A DNA stretch of 64,000 nucleotides from Nelumbo lutea (GCA_022828595.1 JAKGHH010000003.1:56967759-57031758); one strand, 5' to 3'; shown: positions 37,229-49,529, numbered from the stretch's first letter. Notes: a model not told the origin generated them from the letters alone. Numbers and translations: made by a program.

Positions 37229-37311
37229 GAGTGCTGAGTTTTCAGAGAAGAAAGAACTGTGAAGGTTTATAGGAATGCTTTTATGAAGCACTTCCCACAA
37301 ACGACGCCAAA

Positions 37312-38112
37312 TGTTGCGGCACGATCCGGGCACTCCTAACTGGCTGTTGATTAGCTCCTTGTTGACAAGAAAGGTAGCACCTGAGAAGATGGAAAGGAAG
37401 GATTCACGGGGATTTTACCCGGTGGGAATACTCTGATGCTTAAGTTTAGAACGCAAGAAAGAAGGAAAAGAGGAGTCAGCAGCTAAGAGTGTAGGTCGCA
37501 CTTTATCACTATACTCGAGAGATTAGAGGTCTCAAGAAGAAGTTTCTCTTTTGCCCTAAGGGCTTTTATAGGGGCACTCTTGTCAGATCGGGTATAACCG
37601 CCACTGGGCCCCTGCCATAGCCGTTACCTGCCAGGGCTGCACAGGTGGCCGTTGTGGCGTACTCCTCGCCCGTGTGAGTGACACGTCTCCAAAATGACAG
37701 GCACGCCTCCGCCTACACCATCAGTAAGGGACGTGGCGCAGTCAGATCAGTACGGCCTATCAGATAGAAGCTTTCTAAGGAATGCGGCCCATTTGCGAGC
37801 TACTTTGCAGCGAACTCGGAATACTTCAGGAGTACCCTTAGTAGAATTGGTCATCGGGATGACTTGTCTGCTTGGGAGCTCAGGTGAGTTGGTTTTCTTA
37901 GCTCACGAGCTAAAGTTGCCTCGGAATATCCCTTTAGAGGTAGCTTGGGGAACCCGGAGCTCGCGTTGTGGCAAACTCCTCCTTTTGGGCGCTACGATGT
38001 AATGAGCTGCCTTATGGGCCTGTTACTTGATTGTACTGAGCCACAATGTTGAACTGTCGCTTATGCTGAGTCAGTGTCCACGTATCGCCGTTTTGTAGGT
38101 CGGATCAAATCG
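37312..38112 (-). repeat. 5' LTR of the - strand Gypsy element
   Basis: Begins (on the + strand) TGTTGCGGCACGATCC and matches 32518-33361 throughout, but lacks about 41 bp after CCTCCGCCT. A TATA box reading TATAAAAG on the - strand lies at 37563-37570. Its U3 side faces the NPF gene. Confidence 0.85.
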
Positions 38113-38366
38113 TTCTCCATTAGCTTGAATCCCCCCTTTTTTAAACCATTTACTCTATCTCAACCTTTTCGTGATTTTATCCCAAATGCGATGTAGTGAG
38201 CTGGCTTATGGACCCGTTACTTGATTGTACTGAGCCACAATGCTGAACTGTCGCTTATGCCGAGTCAGTGTCCACATATCACCGTTTCATAGATCGGACC
38301 AAATTGTCCTCCATTAACTTGAATCCACCCATTTTTAAACCATTTACTCTTTCTTTATCCCAAATG
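37995..38366 (+). repeat. Tandem duplication joining the Gypsy LTR end to NPF promoter-proximal DNA
   Basis: Unit 1 is 37995-38188 (194 bp), unit 2 is 38189-38366 (178 bp, with a short internal deletion). Each unit starts CGATGTA(A/G)TGAG inside the outer 110 bp of the LTR, runs through the LTR end and continues into non-LTR sequence (AAACCATTTACTCT, TATCCCAAATGCGAT). The same non-LTR sequence lies upstream of the exon-1 pseudogene at 24.2 kb, so it is NPF flank. The junction sits on a CGAT(G) match between LTR and flank. Confidence 0.85.
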
Positions 38367-38501
38367 CGATAAAATAAATAAAGCTCTTGTTTATGAATAT
38401 CGGAGTTGGAGGTGGGGGGTTGGGTTAGAAAAGAAGGGCAAAGGAATAAGAAAAGAAACCTCTCCAAAGGGCGAAAGCCAGAGCCAGGGGGATTTGGTAG
38501 C

Positions 38502-38619
38502 ATGGCGGCAAGAGAAGAAGTGCATGACGAGTATACCCAGGATGGGACCGTTGATCTCAAAGGAAAACCTGTCCTTAGATCCAACACAGGTGGTTGGAAA
38601 GCTTGTTCGTTTATTATTG
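38502..38619 (+). CDS. NPF5: NPF exon 1
   Basis: Encodes residues 1-39 plus the first base of codon 40. It holds the DGTVDLKGKP segment and the GWKAC tryptophan context that precede helix 1 in this family. It ends TTATTG before the GTACAT donor; the split codon G|TT gives Val40 and leads directly into YEVFER in exon 2. Confidence 0.85.
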
Positions 38620-41600
38620 GTACATCTCTCCCTCTCTCTCCTATCATCTCTATCTCTTCTTATCTTTTATTTTGCTGGAATACCCAAATTTTAACAAGCC
38701 TACAGTATTTTCGATGAAGAGGAAGAAGATGGAAGTTTCGTTAGATTTCCAAGAGAGGTGCACTCTTTCTATCGACCAGCGTGAGATATTTTCAACGCAA
38801 AATTATAATGATTGTTTGAAAGGACTTTGCACTGATTAAATCCGGTTTTTGCATCGGAATATCTCTAAATTTATATTTATTTTTCATGAAGAGATATTCC
38901 TGATGACCTGATGTAAGATTGTAAGAGGCTGTTCAGGTGTGAGCACGGACTTGCATTGACCGAAACCTTCGAACTCACAAAAATTGTTGAAACTGAAAAT
39001 CTTTTGTCGGTTCGAAGCGCTCTCTCTCTCTCCATCCTTTCTTCTACGAAGCTGTCTCTTTATCTGTTATTTTATTACACATTTCTATACACAAAATAAA
39101 GAGTCCTCCGTGTTCTACAGTTTCTGCAAAGAAGATGAAGAAGTTTTTGTCTCTTTATCTCCTTATCTGACCGACTGACCAGACCTCCACTGATGAATGT
39201 TTATTAGGTTCACCGATTAGTGTCCATTTATTTCAGCCTCTCTCTTTCTCTCTCTGTGTCAATTCATGCACCTCACCTTACCGGCCGATCCGGCTTGTCC
39301 ACCTCTTTGACCTAGCAGAACTCATTTGACGGGAATTGGATCACACGGTCGACAGACTCAAAGGATTGGACCACACGACCCATGGGCCATGACACCTGAT
39401 TTTATCAAATGACAATGACCCACCAACTTGTCCTCTACTCTGTATTGTTACTTGTTAGGCACTTGGGATTTAGGAAGTAGACTGCCCATTCGGTTCAGCT
39501 GATGTGCAGTGAGTTTATTTGGAGTTTAAACCATGGTTAATTTCTATGTTCCAACCATCATTCACCTGGCCGGACAGCTGACACGTCCCCAGTTGTCGAC
39601 GGTTTGACCATTTTAGTGATGAATGATCCGGTTGAACCGTTCAACCTGCCACAAAAGCATGTCTCCGGCGACTGGGCCAGCATTTAGAGCAGAAATTAAT
39701 CACTTCTCACCAGCGACCTGTTTGCATTTATCATTTATCAAAAGAAGTAATTACAGTGTTGAATATGTTGGTGTGTGTGTGTGGATGCAGTTTATGAAGT
39801 GTTTGAACGTATGGCTTATCTGGGGATAGCATCGAATCTGGTGATTTACTTGACAAGGAAGCTGCATCAGGGCACAGTGAAATCGGCCAACAATGTCACC
39901 AACTGGGCTGGAACCTCTTGGGTAACGCCCATCTTGGGTGCATATGTGGCCGACACATATCTCGGCCGATACTGGACCTTCCTCTTCGGATCTGCCATCT
40001 ATGTTCTGGTAATTTCTTCTTGCCCAAATCTCTTTAACTATCCTTACATTTTACTAAATTAATTTACTCTATCCTTTTTCTTTATAATTAAATTGTTTAA
40101 TAAAACACATTCCAACCCTCTACCAATTTTATATAACATCTCATCATGAGACTGGGACCCACCATATATGAGATGTGCGGTATAAGAGAGCATTCCAATG
40201 TGTTTTGTTGGCAGGTGATCCTGACTCGATTAAATCTTCCCCTCCATCACAATCTGTTCACATGCGACACCTCATGATGACATATAGAATTTTTTAAATC
40301 CCAGTATTACCCATGACTTTTGCTTCCATTATTCATCAAATTTTCAAAATAACAATCAATAGATCCAGATTTTCTACAACGCCTCTACCTGTATATTGTC
40401 TCCAATAGCTACTACACCTTTCTTTCCATGTTCCAGTGAAACCATCAAACGTCTGAGCGGCAAAACTGAATCTCTAGTTCTCCGTCTTGACACCAAAAGA
40501 GGAGTTCTTGAACAAACACAACTGGTTGTTGAGAATCCATGAACATAATAAAAAATTAAATAAACACTCAAGCAAATCGTAAGCAAAGTATACTTGGATT
40601 GTTCAATTGTTTCATTTTGGAAATTCAAAAAAGATGATGAGTAAAATAGTATTTTCCATCTTTCCATTCACAGATGCTAATAATGCTGGGAGAGGATTTA
40701 GTCAATTTTCATAAATTGAACTTGATGATACTTTTAAGGCAATTTCTGAACAATAAATGTAGAGAAAATCAACTTTAAAAATCTTTGGGGTACTTTAAGA
40801 AATCTGCCCTTTGTTGTTTGTTACTTCATCTTCATCACCGTCATATTTCACGTTCACATAAGGGTGCGGGGTGATCATTAGTCGGGTCAGGTCTTAACAT
40901 TTACAATTATATGACATAATCATAACCAGGGCCTTGACTAGGCTGGGCCAGGCTTAGCACATATGATTATATAAGACAATCATAAGCTAGGGTACAGGCT
41001 GGGCCAGGCCAAGTAAGGCCTAAATCATTAAATACATTAGATTTAGGGTAAATTGCTGAAACCTCCCCTGAAGTTTTTTACCATTGCTAAAATCTCCCCT
41101 AAAGTTTGGTAATTGCAATCACCTTCCTAACATAATTGTAAGAATTATCTAATAAGAGATATGAAAATGTCCAAAATGTCTACACAGTTACTTTTGACCA
41201 AAATGTTTACTTTCTGAATTTTCTCTTCATACCAATCACTACCCCAAAATATCTACACAGTTAAACTCTCCTTTGGTTGTTATTCATAAAGTTTGTATTG
41301 TCTTTTCTATAAAAATCAGGATCAGTAGTAACTACATAGGTATTTTGGACATTTTTGCGCCTCTTAATAGATGATTCTAACAAAGGAGGTCTATTTGTAA
41401 CTATGTCATAAAATTTAGGGGAGGTGATTGCAATTACCAAACTTTAGGGGAGGTTTTAACAATTTACTCTTAGATTTCATATATGGGTAAATTGTGATGC
41501 CTAAAGGTATGATATACATACACATACATACACAATATACATATATGTTATATAAATATATTGCAGCTAGGCATGTAGTATAGGAACCAAACCTGACCTA

Positions 41601-44600
41601 GAAATTTGTGAGCTAGATAGGGTTAGGATGATCATTTTCAGCCCAACCTGGCACACATTATTTCATGTTATATTTTATTTTTTATATGTAAACTAGTGTA
41701 AGGGTGTGTGCCATGCAACATATGCAAATAAAGGATAAAAATATAAGTTGAGGTTATACAATCAGATTTAACTTTTATGACTTGCATCAAAACCAAGGCA
41801 AGTATGAACTATGAAGTATCTGCTTTATAATAGTATAGATATTGTTATATGACACCAATAATAGGTGTCATATATTATATTTTATATTATATCTATACTA
41901 TTATAAAGGTGGATATATATGTATATACCTATGTATGTATGTATGTATGTATGTGTCCTTACATAAAAAAAAAAATGTATGTATCCCTAATGCATGTCCA
42001 AACCTTGGCTAGCCCTGAACACAAAACTTAGGTCCAAACCAAATCAAACCATAATGGAACAATTTGGTCTAGTTTCTAATATGATTTGGGACATTCTATT
42101 GAGCTTAATCCAATTAGAAAACCCAAATATTATACATACCTATATAAATAACAAATATAATTCAAATGTTAACAAGTGCCACAAATTACTATTATTTAAA
42201 TTACATTCATACTTTCTCAAATATAAACAGCTCCTTTGGCATCAAATTACAAGTTTAAAATTGAAAGAAACGACAATAATATATTAAATGTTACATAGAT
42301 ACAGATATTTAAATATATATATATATACTAATAATTTGATTTAAAGCTCAACCAGATCAAACTGCCAATTTATATTTGATGGTCTCAACCATATAATGAA
42401 CACCCCTACTTTCCAAGATGGGAGACCGGATCTGCTCCTCACACCTGGTGCCTCACATGCACATCCTACCATGCATTGGGAACATCTTCCGTACTTATTA
42501 ATTATTATTCATAGGAGATGTTCCCAATGCACTATGGATATGCATGTGAGGAGCAGATCCCATCTCCCAAGAAGGTAGGTGTACATGATCGCTTACAAAT
42601 ATTATCGGGCCTTCACATGGGCCCCAAATAAAGGATAAAAATATAAGTTGAGATTATACAATCAGATTTAACTTTTATGACTTGCATCAAAACCAAGGCA
42701 AGTATGAACTATGAAGTATTTGCTTTATAATAGTATAGATATTGTTATATGACACTAATAATAGGTGTCATATATTATGTTTTATATTATATCTATACTA
42801 TTATAAAGGTGGATATATATGTATATACCTATGTATGTATGTATGTATCCCTAATGTATGTCCAAATCTTGGCTAGCCCTGAACACAAAACTTAGGTCCA
42901 AACCAAATCTAACCATAATGGAACAATTTGGTCTGGTTTCTAATATGATTTGGGACAATCTATTGGGCTTAATCCAATTAGAAAACCCAAATATTATACA
43001 TACCTATATAAATAACAAATATAATTCAAATGTTAACAAGTGCCACAAATTACTATTATTTAAATTACATTCATACTTTCTCAAATATAAACAGCTCCTT
43101 TGGCATCAAATTACAAGTAAAAAATTGAAAGAAACAACAATAATATATTAAATGTTACATATATACATATATTTAAACATATATATACTAATAATTTGAT
43201 TTAAAGCTCAACCAGATCAAACTGCCAATTTATATTTGATGGTCTCGACCATATAATGAACACCCCTACTTGCCAAGATGGGAGACCGGATCTGCTCCTC
43301 ACACCTGGTGCCTCACATGCACATCCTACCATGCATTGGGAACATCTCCCGTACTTATTAATTATTATTCACGGAAGATGTTCCCAATGCACTATGGATA
43401 TGCATGTGAGGAGCAGATCCCATCTCCCAAGAAGGTAGGTGTGCACGATCGCTTACAAATGTTATCGGGCCTTCACATGGGCCCCAAATAAAGGATAAAA
43501 ATATATGTTGAGGTTATACAATCAGATTTAACTTTTATGACTTGCATCAAAACCAAGGCAAGTATGAACTATGAAGTATCTAGTTTATAATAGTATAGAT
43601 ATTGTTATATGACACCAATAATAGGTGTCATATATTATGTTTTATATTATATCTATACTATTATAAAGGTGGATATATATGTATATACCTATGTATGTAT
43701 GTATGTATGTATATATGTATGTATCCTTACATAAAAAAAAATGTATGTATCCCTAATGCATGTCCAAATATTGGCTAGCCCTGAACACAAAACTTAGGTC
43801 CAAACCAAATCTAACCATAATGGAACAATTTGGTCTGGTTTCTAATATGATTTGGGACATTCTATTGAGCTTAATCCAATTAGAAAACCCAAATATTATA
43901 CATACCTATATAAATAACAAATATAACTCAAATGTTAACAAGTGCCACAAATTACTATTATTTAAATTGCATTCATACTTTCTCAAATATAAACAGCTCC
44001 TTTGGCATCAAATTACAAGTTTAAAATTGAAAGAAACAACAATAATATATTAAATGTTACATATATACATATATTTAAACATATATATATATACTAATAA
44101 TTTGATTTAAAGCTCAACCAGATCAAACTGCCAATTTATATTTGATGGTCTCGACCATATAATGAACACCCCTACTTGCCAAGATGGGAGACCAGATCTG
44201 CTCCTCACACCTGGTGCCTCACATGCACATCCTACCATGCATTGGGAACATCTCCCGTACTTATTAATTATTATTCACGGAAGATGTTCCCAATGCACTA
44301 TGGATATGCATGTGAGGAGCAGATCCCATCTCCCAAGAAGGTAGGTGTGCACGATCGCTTACAAATGTTATCGGGCCTTCACATGGGCCCCAAATAAAGG
44401 ATAAAAATATATGTTGAGGTTATACAATCAGATTTAACTTTTATGACTTGCATCAAAACCAAGGCAAGTATGAACTATGAAGTATCTAGTTTATAATAGT
44501 ATAGATATTGTTATATGACACCAATAATAGGTGTCATATATTATGTTTTATATTATATCTATACTATTATAAAGGTGGATATATATGTATATACCTATGT

Positions 44601-45901
44601 ATGTATGTATGTATGTATGTATGTATGTATATATGTATGTATCCTTACATAAAAAAAAATGTATGTATCCCTAATGCATGTCCAAATATTGGCTAGCCCT
44701 GAACACAAAACTTAGGTCCAAACCAAATCTAACCATAATGGAACAATTTGGTCTGGTTTCTAATATGATTTGGGACAATCTATTGGGCTTAATCCAATTA
44801 GAAAACCCAAATATTATACATACCTATATAAATAACAAATATAATTCAAATGTTAACAAGTGCCACAAATTACTATTATTTAAATTACATTCATACTTTC
44901 TCAAATATAAACAGCTCCTTTGGCATCAAATTACAAGTAAAAAATTGAAAGAAACAACAATAATATATTAAATGTTACATATATACATATATTTAAACAT
45001 ATATATACTAATAATTTGATTTAAAGCTCAACCAGATCAAACTGCCAATTTATATTTGATGGTCTCGACCATATAATGAACACCCCTACTTGCCAAGATG
45101 GGAGACCGGATCTGCTCCTCACACCTGGTGCCTCACATGCACATCCTACCATGCATTGGGAACATCTCCCGTACTTATTAATTATTATTCACGGGAGATG
45201 TTCCCAATGCACTATGGATATGCATGTGAGGAGCAGATCCCATCTCCCAAGAAGGTAGGTGTGCACGATCGCTTACAAATGTTATCGGGCCTTCACATGG
45301 GCCCCAAATAAAGGATAAAAATATATGTTGAGGTTATACAATCAGATTTAACTTTTATGACTTGCATCAAAACCAAGGCAAGTATGAACTATGAAGTATC
45401 TAGTTTATAATAGTATAGATATTGTTATATGACACCAATAATAGGTGTCATATATTATGTTTTATATTATATCTATACTATTATAAAGGTGGATATATAT
45501 GTATATACCTATGTATGTATGTATGTATGTATGTATATATGTATGTATCCTTACATAAAAAAAAATGTATGTATCCCTAATGCATGTCCAAATATTGGCA
45601 AGCCCTGAACACAAAACTTAGGTCCAAACCAAATCAAACCATAATGGAACAATTTGGTCTGGTTTCTAATATGATTTGGGACATTCTATTGAGCTTAATC
45701 CAATTAGAAAACCCAAATATTATACATACCTATATAAATAACAAATATAACTCAAATGTTAACAAGTGCCACAAATTACTATTATTTAAATTGCATTCAT
45801 ACTTTCTCAAATATAAACAGCTCCTTTGGCATCAAATTACAAGTTTAAAATTGAAAGAAACAACAATAATATATTAAATGTTACATATATACATATATTT
45901 A

Positions 45902-45938
<37 letters not shown>

Positions 45939-46827
45939 TAATAATTTGATTTAAAGCTCAACCAGATCAAACTGCCAATTTATATTTGATGGTCTCGACC
46001 ATATAATGAACACCCCTACTTGCCAAGATGGGAGACCAGATCTGCTCCTCACACCTGGTGCCTCACATGCACATCCTACCATGCATTGGGAACATCTCCC
46101 GTACTTATTAATTATTATTCACGGAAGATGTTCCCAATGCACTATGGATATGCATGTGAGGAGCAGATCCCATCTCCCAAGAAGGTAGGTGTGCACGATC
46201 GCTTACAAATGTTATCGGGCCTTCACATGGGCCCCAAATAAAGGATAAAAATATATGTTGAGGTTATACAATCAGATTTAACTTTTATGACTTGCATCAA
46301 AACCAAGGCAAGTATGAACTATGAAGTATCTAGTTTATAATAGTATAGATATTGTTATATGACACCAATAATAGGTGTCATATATTATGTTTTATATTAT
46401 ATCTATACTATTATAAAGGTGGATATATATGTATATACCTATGTATATATGTATGTATGTATATATGTATATATCCTTACATAAAAAAAAATGAATGTAT
46501 CCCTAATGCATGTCCAAATATTGGCTAGCCCTGAACACAAAACTTAGGTCCAAACCAAATCAAACCATAATGGAACAATTTGGTATGGTTTCTAATATGA
46601 TTTGGGACATTCTATTAAGCTTAATCCAATTAGAAAACCCAAATATTATACATACCTATATAAATAACAAATATAACTCAAATGTTAACAAGTGCCACAA
46701 ATTACTATTATTTAAATTACATTCATACTTTCTCAAATATAAACAGCTCCTTTGGCATCAAATTACAAGTTTAAAATTGAAAGAAACAACAATAATATAT
46801 TAAATGTTACATATATACATATATTTA

Positions 46828-46884
<57 letters not shown>

Positions 46885-49529
46885 TAATAATTTGATTTAA
46901 AGCTCAACCAGATCAAACTGCCAATTTATATTTGATGGTCTCGACCCTATAATGAACACCCCTACTTGCCAAGATGGGAGACTGGATCTGCTCCTCACAC
47001 CTGGCGCCTCACATGCACATCCTACCATGCATTGGGAACATCTCCCGTACTTATTAATTATTATTCACGGGAGATGTTCCCAATGCACTATGGATATGCT
47101 TGTGAGGAGCAGATCCCATCTCCCAAGAAGGTAGGTGTGCACGATCGCTTACAAATGTTATCGGGCCTTCACATGGGCCCCACTTGTATGAATTTTAGGT
47201 GCTGGTACAAAGTTGGGAGTTCAGATGTTCTCCCAAAAAAAGGTTGCAACAAGACATTGCAGCCGTAAATTGGGAAAATCACTTGTCCTTCATGGCAAGA
47301 TGGAGTCTGGATCTCCTGCCCACGTCTACCCATATAACATCGCAGCCATACATGAAGAACATCTCATCCTCCTACATAGTATTATGTAGAGGGAGATGTT
47401 CCTAAATCACGGGGATAGTGTGTTGTGGGTCGACATGGGCAGAGATTCTGTGGGCAAGAGATCCAGATTCGGCAAGATGTTGTCGATTTACGGCTGCAAT
47501 AGTCAACTGGGACATTGTTGGGAACAGATCCGGCCACCAAAGGAAGAAACTAAAATAGGAATTAACAATGTTTTTTCTGTAAGTCAACGATTTTGGATTT
47601 TTGAAAATTTTAGAAAACCCTATTCAAGTAAACTCAACCCTGCCTTGAGTAGGGTGTAAGATGATGAACCACCGGGTATTTTTTCTTTGATTTTGTGTTG
47701 ATTTCAAGGATTCGGTTCTGGGAGTTTTATCCTTTGCTCTCCATTTTCTTTTCTTTTTCTTTTTTTATTTTTTTATTTTATGGCTTATTTCTTATTACCT
47801 TTAATGCCCAATATTAACATGGAAAAGTCATCTGGGATGGGCCATTCGAGCACCCATTAAATCCATTATAAGCCCATGCCATGTCAAGCCCGGCCCATTC
47901 TGAAAAATTGCTAGGTGCTAACCCTATAACATTCCTGACGTTTAAATGTTTTACACTTTAACAGGGAATGGGTCTCCTAACACTAGCGGTTTCAGTCCCT
48001 GCACTTAAACCACCTCCTTGTCAACAAACAGAAGTTACAAACTGTAAACCGACCTCCACATTACAACTAGTTGTGTTCTTTGGTGCACTGTACATTCTGG
48101 CAGTGGGGACGGGTGGAACCAAGCCAAACATCTCGACCATGGGAGCCGACCAATTTGATGATTTTGATCTCAAAGAGAAGACTTATAAGCTTTCCTTCTT
48201 CAATTGGTGGATGTTTAGCATATTCTTGGGCTCACTCTTTGCTAATACAGTCCTTGTCTACATTCAAGACAATGTGGGTTGGACCCTGGGTTATGGGCTT
48301 TCAACAATTGGACTTTCCATATCAATTATAATCTTTTTAGCTGGCTCAGGCCTCTACAGGCACAAGGTGCCCATGGGGAGTCCCTTGACAAGGATGGCTA
48401 GGGTCATAGTGGCTGCATTCAGGAAATGGAGGGTGCTAGTTCCTGCTGACCCTAGAGAGCTTTATGAGCTTGACTTGAAGGAATATGAAGCAAAAGGGAA
48501 GTTCAGAATTGAGTCTACACCTTCCTTGAGGTTAGTCATGTTAAGGCAATTCCATTGTTTAATTTGTTTCATTCTGATCATTTGATTCAAGACTTGAAAA
48601 TGGTTAGTTGTTGATAATTCATTCATTCATGCATTGATGCATGCAGGTTTCTCAATAAGGCCTCTGTTCAAACTACAGGTTCTTCAAACACTCCATGGAT
48701 GGTTTGTCCAGTGACCCAAGTAGAGGAGACGAAGCAAATGCTCCGGATGATTCCGATCTGGGTCGCCACATTCATGCCAGGGGTAATGTTTGCTCAGGTC
48801 CATACCCTTTTTATCAAGCAAGGTACAACTCTTGACAGAAGCATAGGCAGCTTCCAGATCCCACCTGCCAGCCTTGTTGCATTTGTAACTATTTCCATGC
48901 TAGTGAGTGTCGTGATATACGACAAGGTGTTTGTTAAAATGATGAGGAGGTGGACCAAGAACCCAAGAGGGATAACTCTTCTCCAAAGAATGGGAGTTGG
49001 TCTTGCTCTCCATGTTGTAATCATGTTAGTTGCTTCCCTAACTGAGAGGAAGAGACTCAGGGTGGCCAAAGATCATGGTTTGGTAGAGCATGGAGGTAGA
49101 GTTCCTCTCAGCATATTCAATTTACTCCCCCAATTTGTACTCATGGGGATTGCTGATTCCTTTCTGGATGTAGCCAAGGTTGAGTTCTTCTATGATCAGG
49201 CACCTGAGAGCATGAAGAGTTTGGGGACTTCTTATTCCCAGGCTAGTTTGGGAATCGGAAACTTCCTCAGTACTTTCCTTCTTTCGACTGTGTCTCACAT
49301 CACCAAGAAGCATGGACACAAAGGATGGATTTTGAACAATCTCAATGCGTCTCACTTGGACTACTACTATGCATTACTTGCTGTACTCAACATCTTGAAC
49401 TTCATCTTCTTCCTTGTCGTGACTAAGTTCTATATTTACAGAGCTGAGATCTCTGATTCAATGGAAGTGCTTAAGGAAGATTTAGAGATGTCAAAGTTTA
49501 AGGTCATTGACCAAAGGTTGGAGAATTAG
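38502..49529 (+). CDS. NPF5: NPF (NRT1/PTR family) proton-coupled transporter, NPF5.2/PTR3-like, 4 exons
   Basis: Spliced coding sequence of 38502-38619, 39791-40008, 47965-48530 and 48647-49529 totals 1785 bases (594 residues plus TAG). All introns are GT-AG and the reading frame joins exactly at each junction. Visible family marks: the ExxER motif of the first membrane helix (E42, E45, R46), GTGGTKPNIS at residues 160-169 with the conserved lysine K165, GADQFD at 172-177, FFNWW at 190-194, and a hydrophilic central loop around residues 255-330 between two hydrophobic halves. These define the major-facilitator NPF/POT family, which moves nitrate, peptides or hormones with protons across a membrane. 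The match to the NPF5.2/5.3 (PTR3) group is my recollection of the family; the substrate cannot be read from sequence. No stop or frameshift was seen, so the gene looks intact. Intron 2 is exceptionally large. The start at 38502 was chosen because the short acidic N-terminus fits the family better than an upstream in-frame ATG at 38406. Confidence 0.88.
38620..39790 (+). other. NPF intron 1 (1,171 bp)
   Basis: GT-AG intron between exons 1 and 2. It starts with a CT-rich stretch and otherwise looks single-copy; I recognise no transposable element in it. The acceptor is preceded by a short GT run. Confidence 0.8.
39791..40008 (+). CDS. NPF5: NPF exon 2
   Basis: Begins after the acceptor GGATGCAG and ends before the donor GTAATT. 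It encodes residues 40-112: the ExxER helix-1 motif, KLHQGT, NNVTNW, TPILGAYVADTYLGRY and the start of the next helix. The exon ends in phase 0. Confidence 0.92.
41045..41469. mobile_element. Inverted-repeat element in NPF intron 2
   Basis: Starts AGGGTAAATTGCTGAAACCT and ends AGGTTTTAACAATTTACTC; arms pair over about 75 bp. Flanked by an exact 8-bp duplication TTAGATTT (41037-41044, 41470-41477). No ORF. Confidence 0.8.
41726..47181. repeat. Six-unit tandem array in NPF intron 2
   Basis: Units: 41726-42625 (900 bp), 42626-43485 (860), 43486-44391 (906), 44392-45305 (914), 45306-46235 (930), 46236-47181 (946). Each begins AAATAAAGGATAAAAATATA and ends CACATGGGCCCC. Each has a stem-loop (TTATAATAGTATAGATAT and its complement around ATGACACC..GGTGTCAT), a (GTAT)n tract, a (TA)n tract and an inverted repeat (GGATCTGCTCCTCACA...TGTGAGGAGCAGATCC). 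Length differences come mostly from the microsatellites. Units are only a few percent apart by eye. Confidence 0.95.
46831..46882. repeat. (TA)n microsatellite, longest in unit 6
   Basis: About 52 bp of alternating AT. The same site has about 34 bp in unit 5 (45905-45938) and only 10-20 bp in units 1-4. Confidence 0.9.
47182..47530. repeat. Hairpin-rich segment after the array
   Basis: Contains an inverted repeat: AGATGGAGTCTGGATCTCCTGCCCAC.. against GTGGGCAAGAGATCCAGATTC.. around a core GAACATCTC..GAGATGTTC (47359-47403). It resembles in layout the hairpin of the array unit without being one of its copies. Confidence 0.55.
47965..48530 (+). CDS. NPF5: NPF exon 3
   Basis: Follows the acceptor TTTAACAG in phase 0 and encodes residues 113-300 plus two bases of codon 301. 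It carries the GTGGTKPNIS and GADQFD signatures and FFNWWMFSIFLG, plus most of the charged central loop. The donor is GTTAGT. Confidence 0.93.
48647..49529 (+). CDS. NPF5: NPF exon 4 (terminal)
   Basis: Follows ATGCATGCAG; AG|G restores Arg301. It encodes the C-terminal half: VEETKQMLRMIP, IKQGTTLDR, NPRGITLLQRMG, the DSFLDVAKVEFFYDQAPESM block, the TSYSQASLG helix and a short cytosolic tail ending in TAG at 49527-49529. Upstream intron 3 is only 116 bp. Confidence 0.93.

Larger units (their letters stand above)
32518..38112 (-). mobile_element. Ty3/Gypsy LTR retrotransposon, - strand, lacking integrase
   Basis: Two LTRs (32518-33361 and 37312-38112) flank gag, protease and reverse transcriptase remnants on the - strand. 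Sequence next to the 5' LTR on the - strand reads TTTGGCGTCGTTTGTGGGAA, the degenerate tRNA-Asp-like binding site common in plant Gypsy elements. The pol frame stops in the RNase H domain around 33370 and the 3' LTR follows at once, so the rest of RNase H and the whole integrase are absent. The LTRs differ at roughly a tenth or more of positions by eye. I find no matching 5-bp target duplication, consistent with the rearranged outer end. Confidence 0.85.
40009..47964 (+). other. NPF intron 2, giant repeat-filled intron (7,956 bp)
   Basis: GT-AG intron between exons 2 and 3, in phase 0. It contains a 425-bp inverted-repeat element (41045-41469), degenerate GGGCCAGG-rich repeat sequence around 40859-41040 and 41560-41660, the six-unit tandem array (41726-47181) and a further hairpin-rich segment (about 47200-47520). 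The splice sites assume the intron is removed whole; no alternative exon of this family is visible in it. Confidence 0.82.

Noticed and set aside
35661..37262. Many + strand open frames of 60-130 codons
   Set aside because: They are shadows of the GC-richer gag coding strand of the - strand Gypsy element; the - strand frames carry the recognisable motifs.
38406..38501. Upstream in-frame ATG extending the NPF protein by 32 residues
   Set aside because: The extension is highly basic and absent from the family as I know it; the equivalent region upstream of the exon-1 pseudogene is not kept as coding.
41994..46803. A 97-codon open frame repeated in all six array units (also 60- and 73-codon frames)
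   Set aside because: They are conserved because the units are recent copies; substitutions fall without codon bias, the frames lie in an intron and no domain is recognisable.
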